Source: Betaproteobacteria bacterium RIFCSPLOWO2_02_FULL_67_26 (lineage in GTDB: Bacteria; Pseudomonadota; Gammaproteobacteria; Burkholderiales; SG8-41). From it: a stretch of DNA of 40,329 nucleotides. The stretch is taken from assembly GCA_001771935.1 (NCBI GenBank), contig MERD01000072.1, positions 21,851-62,179 on the forward strand. The letters are read 5' to 3'. The notes under the pieces are model-generated. The model saw only the letters and a list, made by a program, of their open reading frames with translations, had not been told where the DNA came from and did not search any database. Position numbers and translations under genes: made by a program. Below are positions 33,657-40,329 of the stretch, one piece after another (the stretch's first letter is position 1; each line of letters begins with the position of its first letter).

Positions 33657-33815
33657 GAAGGCAAAAGGCAAAAGGATGAAGGCAAAAGGTAACAGTATTC
33701 TTGTTACCTTGGGCCTGGCCATCCGGCCTGACGGACTCCTGCAAACACGTCGTTTGCAGCACAACGCGGCGCTCGTTTCAGTCCATTTGCCTTTTGCCTT
33801 TTGCCTTCTGCCTTC
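33657..33815. repeat. Nested inverted-repeat block bounded by AAAAGGC heptamers
   Basis: The 165-base gap before waaF is almost all structured. The left arm (33657-33689) has AAAAGGC-type heptamers and the right arm (33783-33815) has their complements (TTTTGCC); a 19-base stretch pairs exactly. Inside are two hairpins: AAGGTAACA/TGTTACCTT (33686-33694 with 33702-33710) and CTGCAAAC/GTTTGCAG (33739-33746 with 33752-33759). The right arm ends at the base before the waaF ATG. No gene is evident inside. Confidence 0.8.
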
Positions 33816-34826
33816 ATGAAGATCCTGATAGTCGGTCCGTCCTGGATCGGCGACACGGTGCTCGCGCAGCCGCTGTTCAAGCTGCTCCACGCGCGCCACC
33901 CCGGCCTCGCGCTCGACGTCCTCGCGCCGCGCTGGACGCTACCGCTGCTCGAGCGCATGCCCGAGGTGCGGCGGGTGATTACCAGTCCCTTCCTGCACGG
34001 GGACCTCAAGCTCGGGGAACGCCGCAGCCTGGGCCGCGCGCTCGGGCGCGAGGGTTACGACCAGGCGATCGTGCTGCCCAATACCTTCAAGTCGGCGCTG
34101 GTTCCCCTGTTCGCCGGCATCCGGCTCCGCACCGGCTACTTGGGCGAGTTGCGCCACTGGGTGCTCAACGACGCGCGCCGGCTGGATGCGGAGCGCCTGC
34201 CGCAGCTCGCACAACGCTACGCGGCGCTGGCAATGCCGCGCGGGGAAACCCTGCGGCTGCCGTTGCCCCCGCCCGCGCTGCGGGTGGACGAAGCCGCGCG
34301 GCGCGCGCTGCTCGCGCGGCTTGGCCTCGACCGCGGGCGGCCGGCGGCGGTGCTGTGCCCGGGAGCGGAGTATGGGCCGGCGAAGCGCTGGCCGGCGCAC
34401 CATTTCGCGGAGCTGGCGCAGGGCTTCGCCGCGCGCGGCTGCGCGGTCTGGCTGATCGGAACGCAGAACGACCGGGAGGCCGGCGCCGAAATCGAGCGGG
34501 CCGCCGGTGGCGTGTGCCGCAACCTGTGCGGCGACACCACCCTCACCGAGGCGATCGACCTGGTCGCCTCGAGCGCGGTGGTCGTGAGCAACGATTCCGG
34601 GATGATGCATGTCGCGGCCGCGCTCGGCCGGCCGCTGGTCGCGCTCTACGGGTCCAGCAGCCCGGCGTTCACCCCGCCGCAGTCGTCGAATGCCCGCATC
34701 CTCAAGCTCGACCTCCCGTGCAGCCCGTGCTTCGAGCGCGTGTGCCCCCTCGGGCACTTCAACTGCATGATGCAGCTCACGCCGGACCGCGTTTTGGCGG
34801 CCGTTGATTTTGATAGAATTTCGTGA
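33816..34826 (+). CDS. waaF: ADP-heptose--LPS heptosyltransferase II
   Basis: Glycosyltransferase family 9 enzyme that adds the second heptose to the inner core of lipopolysaccharide at the cytoplasmic membrane face. It has 336 residues from ATG at 33816. Landmarks are MKILIVGPSWIGDTVLAQPL, the PNTFKSALVPLFAGIRLRTGY segment, PGAEYGPAKRWP, WLIGTQNDRE, CRNLCGDTTLTEAIDLV, SNDSGMMHVAAALGRPLVALYG, and the C-terminal cysteine cluster CSPCFERVCPLGHFNCM. The five codons upstream of this ATG are read from repeat and were excluded. The stop overlaps the next start by one base. Confidence 0.95.
   Translation: MKILIVGPSWIGDTVLAQPLFKLLHARHPGLALDVLAPRWTLPLLERMPEVRRVITSPFLHGDLKLGERRSLGRALGREGYDQAIVLPNTFKSALVPLFAGIRLRTGYLGELRHWVLNDARRLDAERLPQLAQRYAALAMPRGETLRLPLPPPALRVDEAARRALLARLGLDRGRPAAVLCPGAEYGPAKRWPAHHFAELAQGFAARGCAVWLIGTQNDREAGAEIERAAGGVCRNLCGDTTLTEAIDLVASSAVVVSNDSGMMHVAAALGRPLVALYGSSSPAFTPPQSSNARILKLDLPCSPCFERVCPLGHFNCMMQLTPDRVLAAVDFDRIS
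34814..34825 (+). promoter_or_regulatory. -10 element before the NTF2-like gene, leaderless arrangement
   Basis: TAGAAT at 34814-34819 is followed by six bases and then ATG at 34826. It lies inside the last codons of waaF, so it would be an internal operon promoter. Confidence 0.55.
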
Positions 34827-35275
34827 TGGAGAAAGCGTTGTTCGCCAGCCCCCAGGACGCCGAGTCCGCGTTCTACGAGGCCATCACCAAGTCCGACCTG
34901 GAGGGGATGATGGCGGTATGGGCCGACGACGACGACATCTATTGCGTTCACCCCAACGGCGCGCGCATCGCCGGCGTCGAGCGGGTGCGCGAGTCGTGGC
35001 GCCAGATCTTCTCGAGCGGGCAGACGCTGCGCTTCCAGCTGCGCGAGCAGCAGACCGTGCAGGGCATGATGCTGTCCGTGCACAGCGTCTACGAAGTCAT
35101 CACGGTTGCCGGGGAGGCGCGCCCGCGCGGCCCGGTGATCGCGACCAACGTGTACTTGAGGACCGAGCGCGGCTGGCGCATGGTCGCGCACCATGCCTCG
35201 CCGGTTCCGGCGTCGGCGTCGGTCGCTGCGGAGCCCGAGCCGCGCCGCGCGGCGTCGCCGAAGACGCTGCACTGA
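34826..35275 (+). CDS. NTF2-like (SnoaL/DUF4440) protein
   Basis: 149 residues. An NTF2-like cone fold is indicated by AESAFYEAITKSDLEGMMAVWADDDDIYCVHPNGARIAG, of which the diagnostic part is MMAVWADDDDIYCVHPNG, then VRESWRQIFSS, a beta sheet (FQLREQQTV and VHSVYEVITV) and RGWRMVAHHASP. The last 25 residues are a proline- and alanine-rich tail. Such proteins can be small enzymes or ligand carriers, and no function is assignable here. It overlaps the waaF stop by one base and precedes the TcuA-like gene by 27 bases. Confidence 0.88.
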   Translation: MEKALFASPQDAESAFYEAITKSDLEGMMAVWADDDDIYCVHPNGARIAGVERVRESWRQIFSSGQTLRFQLREQQTVQGMMLSVHSVYEVITVAGEARPRGPVIATNVYLRTERGWRMVAHHASPVPASASVAAEPEPRRAASPKTLH

Positions 35276-35302
35276 ACCGAGAGACTCCCGGAAAGGAAGG
35301 CA

Positions 35303-36811
35303 ATGAGCAAAACCGACTTCGGAAAACCTGACGTCATCGTGATCGGCGCCGGCAACGCCGCCTGCTGCGCGGCGCTGGCCGCGCGCGAGGGCGGCGCGAG
35401 CGTCATCTTGCTCGAAGCCGCGCCGCTCGAGGATTGCGGCGGCAACAGCCGCTACACCGCGGGCCTCATGCGCGTGGTGTACAACGGCGTCGACGACCTC
35501 GCGCAGCTCATTCCCGACCTCACGGAGGAGGAGAAGAAAACCCACGACTTCGGCTCCTATACCGCCGAGCACTACTACGACGACATGGGCCGGATCACGC
35601 AGTACCGCACCGATCCCGACCTGTGCGAGACCCTCATCTCGCGCAGCTTCGAGACGCTGGTGTGGCTGCGCAAGAAAGGGGTCCGGTTCCAGGCGAGCTA
35701 CGGTCGCCAGTCGTACAAGGTCGATGGCGGCAAGCGCTTCAAGTTCTGGGGCGGGCTCGCGGCCGAGACCTGGGGCGGCGGGCCGGGGCTGATCGAGAAC
35801 GAGCACAAGGCGTGCGAGCGCGAGGGCATCAGGATATTCTACGAGACGCCGGCGACCGGCCTCATCACCGATGACGACGGCGTCGTGCTCGGCGTGCGCG
35901 CGAAGCGCGGCGGCAGGAACGTGGAGATCCGCTCGAAGGCGGTGGTGCTCGCCTGCGGCGGGTTCGAGTCGAGCTCGGAGATGCGCGCGCGCTACCTCGG
36001 CCCGGGCTGGGACCTCGCCAAGGTGCGCGGCACCCGTTACAACACGGGGCGCGGCATCCAGATGGCCATCGAGGCCGGCGCGATGCCCTACGGCCACTGG
36101 TCGGGCTGTCACGCGGTGGGCTGGGACATGAACGCCCCGCCCTTCGGCGACCTTGCGGTCGGCGACCAGTTCCAGAAGCACAGCTACCCGTGGGGCATCA
36201 TGGTGAACGCGCGCGGCGAGCGCTTCGTGGACGAAGGCGCCGATTTCCGCAACTACACCTACGCCAAGTACGGCCGGGTGGTCCTCGAGCAGCCCGGCTT
36301 GTTCGCATGGCAGATATTCGACGCGAAGATCATCCCCATGTTGCGCGACGAGTACCGCATCAAGCAGGTTACCAAGGTCCGCGCTGACACGCTGGAGGCG
36401 TTCGTGAGGAAGCTCGAGGGCGTGGACGCGGCGAACTGCCTTCGGGAGATCCGCGAGTACAACAAGGCGGTGCGCACCGACGTGCCGTTCAATATGGCGG
36501 TCAAGGACGGCCGCTGCACCACGGGCCTCAAGATCAACAAGTCCAACTGGGCGAACACGATCGAGGATCCGCCGTTCGAAGCCTACGGCGTGACCTGCGG
36601 CGTCACCTTCAGCTTCGGCGGCGTGAAGATCGGCAAGCAGGGCGATGTCGAGGATACCGCCGGCAAGCCCATCCCCGGGCTCTACGCCGCGGGCGAGCTG
36701 GTGGGCGGAATCTTCTACCACAACTACCCGGGCGGGACCGGCCTCACCTCGGGCGCCGTGTTCGGACGGCTGTCCGGCACCGGCGCCGCTGCTTACGTCA
36801 GGAAAAAATAG
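35303..36811 (+). CDS. tcuA: FAD-dependent tricarballylate dehydrogenase-like flavoprotein
   Basis: 502-residue flavoprotein of the fumarate reductase/succinate dehydrogenase flavin family. The N-terminal VIVIGAGNAACCAALAAREG is a GxGxxxxxxA Rossmann motif, followed by GGNSRYTAGLMRVV, VVLACGGFESSSEMRARYLG, FVDEGADFRNYTYAKYGRVV and the C-terminal GLYAAGELVGGIFYHNYPGG. The NAACCAALAA and DCGGNSRYTAG patterns match TcuA, which oxidises tricarballylate to cis-aconitate. No TcuB partner or TcuC transporter lies nearby, so the real substrate may be another carboxylate. A good Shine-Dalgarno (AAGGAAG) precedes ATG. Confidence 0.88.
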   Translation: MSKTDFGKPDVIVIGAGNAACCAALAAREGGASVILLEAAPLEDCGGNSRYTAGLMRVVYNGVDDLAQLIPDLTEEEKKTHDFGSYTAEHYYDDMGRITQYRTDPDLCETLISRSFETLVWLRKKGVRFQASYGRQSYKVDGGKRFKFWGGLAAETWGGGPGLIENEHKACEREGIRIFYETPATGLITDDDGVVLGVRAKRGGRNVEIRSKAVVLACGGFESSSEMRARYLGPGWDLAKVRGTRYNTGRGIQMAIEAGAMPYGHWSGCHAVGWDMNAPPFGDLAVGDQFQKHSYPWGIMVNARGERFVDEGADFRNYTYAKYGRVVLEQPGLFAWQIFDAKIIPMLRDEYRIKQVTKVRADTLEAFVRKLEGVDAANCLREIREYNKAVRTDVPFNMAVKDGRCTTGLKINKSNWANTIEDPPFEAYGVTCGVTFSFGGVKIGKQGDVEDTAGKPIPGLYAAGELVGGIFYHNYPGGTGLTSGAVFGRLSGTGAAAYVRKK

Positions 36812-37790
36812 TTACCGGGCGCCGCGCTGGCTGCCGGGCGGCCACGCGCAGACCATCTATGCGGCCGCGCTGCTGCCGCGGGCACGTGTCGCGTACCGGC
36901 GCGAGCGCTGGGACACACCCGACGGCGACTTCATCGATCTCGACTGGCTCGATGAGCCGCCCGCCGTCAGTCATCAGCCGTCAGTCGTCGCCAGCCGGTC
37001 ATTGGTGGTGCTGTTCCACGGGCTCGAGGGCAGCTCGCGCAGCCATTACTCGGTTGCCCTGATGGCCGCGCTGCGCGGCCGCGGGATGCGCGGCGTGGCG
37101 GTCCACTTCCGGGGATGCAGCGGGGAGCCCAACCGCCTTCCCCGCGCCTACCATTCGGGTGATGCGCGGGAAATCGACTGGATCCTGCGCCGGCTCCGGG
37201 CGCAGAACGCCGGCGCACCCCTGTTCGCGGTCGGCGTATCGCTGGGCGGCAACGCGCTGCTGAAGTGGCTCGGCGAAAGCGGGGTCGCCGCGGCCCCCAT
37301 TGTCGACGCCGCGGCCGCGGTATCCGCCCCGCTCGACCTGATGGCCGCGGGCGATGCGCTCGGGCAAGGCGTCAACCTCCTCTACGCGCGCAATTTCCTG
37401 GCCACGCTGCGGGTGAAAAGCCTCGCCAAGCTGGAGCGTCATCCCGGGTTGTACGATGCGCGCGCCGTGCGCGCATCGCGCACGCTGCGGGAATTCGACG
37501 ACCTGGTGACGGCGCCCCTGCACGGGTTCCGGAACACCGACGACTACTGGACGCGCGCGAGCAGCAAGCCCGGATTGGGAAACGTCCGTGTGCCGACGCT
37601 GGTGATCAACGCGAAGAACGACCCGTTCCTTCCGGCCCCGGCGCTGCCCGGCGCGCGCGAGGTATCGAGCGCGGTGACGCTCGAGCAACCGGGGCAAGGC
37701 GGGCACGTCGGATTCGTCGGCGGCGCGTTTCCCGGCAACTTCGACTGGCTGCCGCAGCGCGTGCTCGATTTTTTCGAGGACCGGGACTGA
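36645..37790 (+). CDS. YheT-like alpha/beta hydrolase, start unclear
   Basis: Serine hydrolase of the YheT/ABHD1-3 group. Conserved sequence begins at YRAPRWLPGGHAQTIY (codon 36813), two bases after the tcuA stop. It continues with VVLFHGLEGSSRSHY, GVAVHFRGCSGEPN, the nucleophile elbow GVSLGGNALLKWLG, the acid in INAKNDPFLP and the His in GQGGHVGFV. No ATG, GTG or TTG lies in frame near 36813. The only standard start is ATG at 36645, which overlaps tcuA by 167 bp and adds 56 residues that look like an out-of-frame reading. CTG at 36789 is another option. A heptamer array interrupts the region before VVLFHG. Confidence 0.8.
   Translation: MSRIPPASPSPGSTPRASWWAESSTTTTRAGPASPRAPCSDGCPAPAPLLTSGKNSYRAPRWLPGGHAQTIYAAALLPRARVAYRRERWDTPDGDFIDLDWLDEPPAVSHQPSVVASRSLVVLFHGLEGSSRSHYSVALMAALRGRGMRGVAVHFRGCSGEPNRLPRAYHSGDAREIDWILRRLRAQNAGAPLFAVGVSLGGNALLKWLGESGVAAAPIVDAAAAVSAPLDLMAAGDALGQGVNLLYARNFLATLRVKSLAKLERHPGLYDARAVRASRTLREFDDLVTAPLHGFRNTDDYWTRASSKPGLGNVRVPTLVINAKNDPFLPAPALPGAREVSSAVTLEQPGQGGHVGFVGGAFPGNFDWLPQRVLDFFEDRD
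36965..36992 (+). repeat. Period-7 CGTCAGT array inside the hydrolase gene
   Basis: CGTCAGT, CATCAGC, CGTCAGT and CGTCGCC encode about AVSHQPSVV, just before the first core strand. On the minus strand it has TGA in all three frames; on the coding strand it has none, so the gene stays open. It looks like an insertion in a loop. Confidence 0.7.
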
Positions 37791-37793
37791 ATA

Positions 37794-37860
37794 GACAGGA
37801 TTAACAGGATTTACAAGATTTCTAAGACGATTTGTTCCTGTTAATCTTGTTAATCCTGTC
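37794..37860. repeat. Inverted period-9 arrays, ACAGGATTA type
   Basis: GACAGGATT, AACAGGATT and TACAAGATT (37794-37820) face TCCTGTTAA, TCTTGTTAA and TCCTGTC (37836-37860). 37794-37811 pairs with 37843-37860 at 17 of 18 positions, with a 31-base loop. It fills the gap between the hydrolase and phosphomannomutase genes and is much richer in A and T than its surroundings. It could act as a terminator or processing hairpin. Confidence 0.85.
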
Positions 37861-37877
37861 CATTGCTTTCAAAGAGC

Positions 37878-39251
37878 ATGAAGCTGCCACCGGAAATCTT
37901 CAAGGCCTACGACATCCGCGGCATCGTCGGCGGGACGCTGACGCCCGCGATCGTCGAGGCCATCGGCCGGGCCATCGGGTCGGAAGCGCGCGACCGCGGC
38001 CGGTCCACCGTCGTGATTGGGCGCGACGGGCGCCATTCCGGGCCGGAGCTCTCCGCGGCGCTCGCCAGAGGGCTGCAGGAGAGCGGCATCGACGTGATCG
38101 ACGTCGGGCAGGTCGCCACGCCCATGCTCTACTTTGCGGCCCACCAGCTCGAAACGCTCTCGGGCGTCATGGTGACCGGCTCGCACAATCCGCCGGAATA
38201 CAACGGTCTCAAGGTGATGCTCGCGGGCGAGACGCTCGCCGGCGACGCGATCCAGCAATTGCGCGCCCGCATCGAGCAGGGCCGGCTCGCGCGCGGCGGT
38301 GGCGGCTATCGCGCGCATTCGATTCGCGAGCCCTACCTGGAACGCGTCCTGTCCGACGTCAAGCTCGCGCGCCCGATGAGGCTGGTGGTGGATTGCGGCA
38401 ATGGCGTGGCCGGGGCCACCGCGCCCGAGCTCTACCGCCGGCTCGGCTGCGAGGTGAGCGAGCTCTACTGCGAGGTCGACGGAAGCTTTCCCAATCACCA
38501 TCCCGATCCGTCGCACCCGGAAAACCTCCGCGACGTGATCGCCGCGCTGGCCGCCGGCAAGGGCGAAATCGGCTTCGCGTTCGACGGCGATGGCGACCGG
38601 CTCGGCGTGGTGACGCGCAGCGGCAAGATCATCTACCCCGACCGGCAGCTTATGCTGTTCGCCGCGGACGTGCTCGCGCGCAACCCCGGCGCCGAGGTGA
38701 TCTTCGACGTGAAATCCACGCGCCACCTCTTTTCCTGGATACGCCGGCACGGCGGCAGGCCCGTGCTGTGGAAGACCGGCCACTCGTTCATCAAGCAGAA
38801 GCTTGCCGAGACCGGCGCGCCGCTGGCCGGCGAGATGAGCGGCCACGTGTTCTTCAAGGAGCGCTGGTACGGCTTCGACGACGCGCTCTACGCGGGCGCG
38901 CGGATGCTCGAGATCCTCTCGCGCGAGCACGACCCGGGCGCGGTGCTGGAAGGCTTGCCGGACGCGTTCAGCACGCCGGAGCTGCACCTGAAGCTCGCGG
39001 AAGGCGAGAACTTCGCATTGATGGAAAAGCTGAAATCCAGCGCCCGCTTCGAGGGCGCGCGCGAGGTCATCACGATAGACGGCCTGCGCGTCGAATACGC
39101 CGATGGCTTCGGCCTGGCGCGCCCGTCCAACACCACCCCGGTGATCGTGCTGCGCTTCGAGGCCGACAGCGAGGCCGCCCTCAAGCGCATCCAGGAAGAC
39201 TTCCGCCGCGCGCTGCTCGCCGTCAAGCCGGGCGCCGCCCTGCCTTTCTAA
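37878..39251 (+). CDS. Phosphomannomutase/phosphoglucomutase
   Basis: Interconverts hexose 6- and 1-phosphates, supplying mannose-1-P or glucose-1-P for nucleotide sugars used in LPS and exopolysaccharide. It has 457 residues, the AlgC/ManB size. The phosphoserine loop is VTGSHNPPEYNGLK (near 105), the metal loop FDGDGDRLGVV (near 240), the sugar loop GEMSGHVFFKE (near 320) and the phosphate-binding loop RPSNTTPVIVLRFEA (near 425). ATG at 37878 directly precedes KLPPEIFKAYDIRG; a longer start five codons upstream comes from the repeat. Function matches waaF upstream. Confidence 0.95.
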   Translation: MKLPPEIFKAYDIRGIVGGTLTPAIVEAIGRAIGSEARDRGRSTVVIGRDGRHSGPELSAALARGLQESGIDVIDVGQVATPMLYFAAHQLETLSGVMVTGSHNPPEYNGLKVMLAGETLAGDAIQQLRARIEQGRLARGGGGYRAHSIREPYLERVLSDVKLARPMRLVVDCGNGVAGATAPELYRRLGCEVSELYCEVDGSFPNHHPDPSHPENLRDVIAALAAGKGEIGFAFDGDGDRLGVVTRSGKIIYPDRQLMLFAADVLARNPGAEVIFDVKSTRHLFSWIRRHGGRPVLWKTGHSFIKQKLAETGAPLAGEMSGHVFFKERWYGFDDALYAGARMLEILSREHDPGAVLEGLPDAFSTPELHLKLAEGENFALMEKLKSSARFEGAREVITIDGLRVEYADGFGLARPSNTTPVIVLRFEADSEAALKRIQEDFRRALLAVKPGAALPF

Positions 39252-39276
39252 TCGACGGTGATCTCAATTTCCTCAG

Positions 39277-39291
39277 TATGCCCGGGGCATA
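39277..39291. promoter_or_regulatory. 15-base palindrome overlapping a -10 before the prepilin gene
   Basis: TATGCCC-G-GGGCATA is a perfect dyad around one base. It overlaps CATAAT (39288-39293), a possible -10 for the prepilin transcript, so it is placed where an operator would block initiation. Confidence 0.4.
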
Positions 39292-39301
39292 ATGGCCTTT
39301 C

Positions 39302-39364
39302 ATGGCGGGAACTCCTTTGCGGGCGGCGCGTCAAATTCCTGGGCAGCCAATGCAAACACGATGA
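39302..39364 (+). CDS. Possible 20-residue leader peptide before the prepilin gene
   Basis: ATG at 39302 opens a 20-codon frame, MAGTPLRAARQIPGQPMQTR, ending in TGA one base before the prepilin ATG. The first ATG after the possible -10 is this one, so a ribosome would meet it first. There is no clear Shine-Dalgarno and no homology claim; it may be chance. Confidence 0.25.
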   Translation: MAGTPLRAARQIPGQPMQTR

Positions 39365-39365
39365 A

Positions 39366-39899
39366 ATGACTGCTTTTTTTGGCGTTTTACGCGATTCGCC
39401 ACGGTTTCCGGCAGGGAACGGCTTCACGCTGGTCGAGTTGCTTTGCGTAATCGTGATCCTCGGGAGCCTCGCCGCCAGCGCGCTGCCCCGCTACGTGACC
39501 CTGACGGACGAGGCTCACCACAGCGTGGTGGGCATGACCGCGTCCAGCTTCCAGGGCGCCGTCTTCCTGGCCAATGCCGCCTGCATCGTCCGCGATTTCG
39601 ACGGGCTCGACAACCTGCCGAACTTCGGCAGCGGCAACGTGGACTTCAACGCGAACTGCCTGCCCGCCTCGACCAACGGCATCAACAACCTGAACGTCAA
39701 CGCCAACCGGTGCCTGCAGATCTGGAACGGCGTGCTGTCGCCGGCGCCCTCGATCAGCACGCCCGCGTCGGATTCCACCGATTACCGCGCCCAGGGCGGC
39801 GGCACGAACTGCACCTTCACCTACCGCGAGGACGCCGACACGACGCGCGGCTTCACCTATAACGCGGCCACCGGGACGATCAGCGTCATCAATCCCTAG
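39366..39899 (+). CDS. Type IV prepilin-like protein
   Basis: 177 residues. A basic leader of about 18 residues ends at the prepilin peptidase site N-G, then [24 protein letters not shown] (core [14 protein letters not shown]), the methylated Phe and Glu5 of type IV pilins. The head has [20 protein letters not shown], a likely disulfide pair and [13 protein letters not shown], followed by a glycine-rich beta end; this resembles MshA/MshB-like minor pilins. No other pilus genes are near. The ATG at 39366 is preferred because earlier in-frame residues are unlike a leader. The stop overlaps the stop of alaS. Confidence 0.9.
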   Translation: MTAFFGVLRDSPRFPAGNGFTLVELLCVIVILGSLAASALPRYVTLTDEAHHSVVGMTASSFQGAVFLANAACIVRDFDGLDNLPNFGSGNVDFNANCLPASTNGINNLNVNANRCLQIWNGVLSPAPSISTPASDSTDYRAQGGGTNCTFTYREDADTTRGFTYNAATGTISVINP

Positions 39900-40329
39900 A
39901 GCTTCCGCTCGACCCAGCCGCGCACGGAGTCCAGCGCGCCGGGCAACTTCGCGGGCTCCGTGCCGCCGGCCTGCGCCATGTCCGGCCTGCCCCCGCCCTT
40001 GCCGCCGATCTGCTGAGCGACGAAGTTGACCAGCTCGCCGGCCTTGATCTTCGAGGTCAGGTCGGCGGTCACGCCCGCGATCAGCGCGACCTTGCCGCCG
40101 TCGGTCGCGGCCAGCACGATGGCGGCGGACTTGAGCCTGTCTTTCAGCTTGTCCAGGGTCTCGCGCAGCGCCTTCGCATCGGCGCCGTCGAGCGTCGCCG
40201 CGAGCACTTTCACGCCCTTGATTTCGGCCGCCTGGTCCGCCAGCTCGTCGCCCTGCGAGGAGGCGAGCTTCGACTTGAGCCGCGCCAGCTCTTTTTCGAG
40301 CGCCTTTCTTTCCTCGAGCAGGGTTTGCA
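39896..40329 (-). CDS. alaS: Alanine--tRNA ligase, C-terminal end (partial)
   Basis: The last 143 residues of AlaRS; the 5' part lies beyond the right edge. A charged helix ([17 protein letters not shown]) begins the visible part and leads to the C-Ala domain, which helps bind tRNA-Ala and links it to the editing domain. [26 protein letters not shown] and the glycine-rich nucleic-acid-binding segment [15 protein letters not shown] are diagnostic. Convergent with the prepilin gene, sharing 4 bp at the stop codons. Confidence 0.97.
   Translation of the reverse strand, partial: QTLLEERKALEKELARLKSKLASSQGDELADQAAEIKGVKVLAATLDGADAKALRETLDKLKDRLKSAAIVLAATDGGKVALIAGVTADLTSKIKAGELVNFVAQQIGGKGGGRPDMAQAGGTEPAKLPGALDSVRGWVERKL

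Noticed and set aside
33701-33815. Small protein gene in the gap before waaF
   Set aside because: The only frames read straight through the inverted repeats and into waaF out of frame; no start signal fits.
34646-36721. A 691-codon minus-strand frame opposite waaF and tcuA
   Set aside because: No recognisable motif, and it crosses two well-supported plus-strand genes and their junction.

Overview
The window is ordinary high-GC bacterial chromosome and most likely comes from a betaproteobacterium. The evidence is gene content and order: an aat-bpt pair, a glnE / yhdP / nitrilase / tldD block, an ilvE / small CHCC zinc-finger / heptosyltransferase II block, a CcoI-type copper ATPase with an FNR box in front, and quinone-linked PyrD. 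The genus cannot be read from the sequence. I found no rRNA, tRNA, insertion sequence, prophage or CRISPR array. Coding density is very high, with no gene-free stretch longer than about 185 bases, and many neighbouring genes overlap by 4 bp (ATGA) or more.

Layout. 1-1534 (-) is the start of a copper-exporting P-type ATPase for cbb3 oxidase assembly. 1634-3053 (+) holds two aminoacyl-tRNA protein transferases of the N-degron pathway. 3149-7541 (+) is an envelope-remodelling operon: response regulator, sensor kinase, phosphoethanolamine transferase and PAP2 phosphatase. 7554-8618 (-) is a PerM/AI-2E family permease and 8695-9717 (+) is pyrD. 9785-11657 (-) is a membrane hybrid-less sensor kinase whose end overlaps its response regulator by 71 bp. 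11710-14263 contains a two-cluster ferredoxin, an M48 protease with an SH3-type partner, and endonuclease III. 14281-16412 (-) holds two small cytochromes c and a TauE/SafE plus DUF1634-like membrane pair. 16477-18888 (+) is cob(I)alamin adenosyltransferase, an ECF sigma factor, an RskA-like anti-sigma factor and a DM13 protein. 18966-28250 (-) holds a BtuF-like binding protein, a cyclic-nucleotide-binding protein, DAHP synthase, TldD, a Nit-type amidase, a small exported protein and the giant AsmA-like protein YhdP. 28313-31012 (+) is glnE, 31021-32334 (-) is a membrane adenylate cyclase. 32519-39251 (+) runs ilvE, zinc-finger protein, waaF, NTF2-like protein, TcuA-like flavoprotein, YheT-like hydrolase and phosphomannomutase. 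The window ends with a type IV prepilin-like gene (+) and the 3' end of alaS (-).

Themes. Several genes converge on the cell envelope (eptA, PAP2, waaF, phosphomannomutase, yhdP) and on haem or redox biology (ccoI, cytochromes c, DM13, ferredoxin). An adenylate cyclase and a cyclic-nucleotide-binding protein lie in the same window and could belong to one signalling circuit, although they are not in one operon.

Two genome-style signals stand out beyond the gene list. First, at least four genes have a TAGAAT -10 element exactly six bases before the start codon, and others have TATAAT 7-12 bases before it, which points to leaderless or nearly leaderless mRNAs. Second, about a dozen short arrays of 7-base (sometimes 8- or 9-base) units sit at gene ends and just before gene starts. 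Many units carry TGA, so three copies close all three reading frames. Several gaps are bounded by two such arrays in opposite orientation. I do not recognise a named family for these arrays, and they are the best candidate here for something undescribed.
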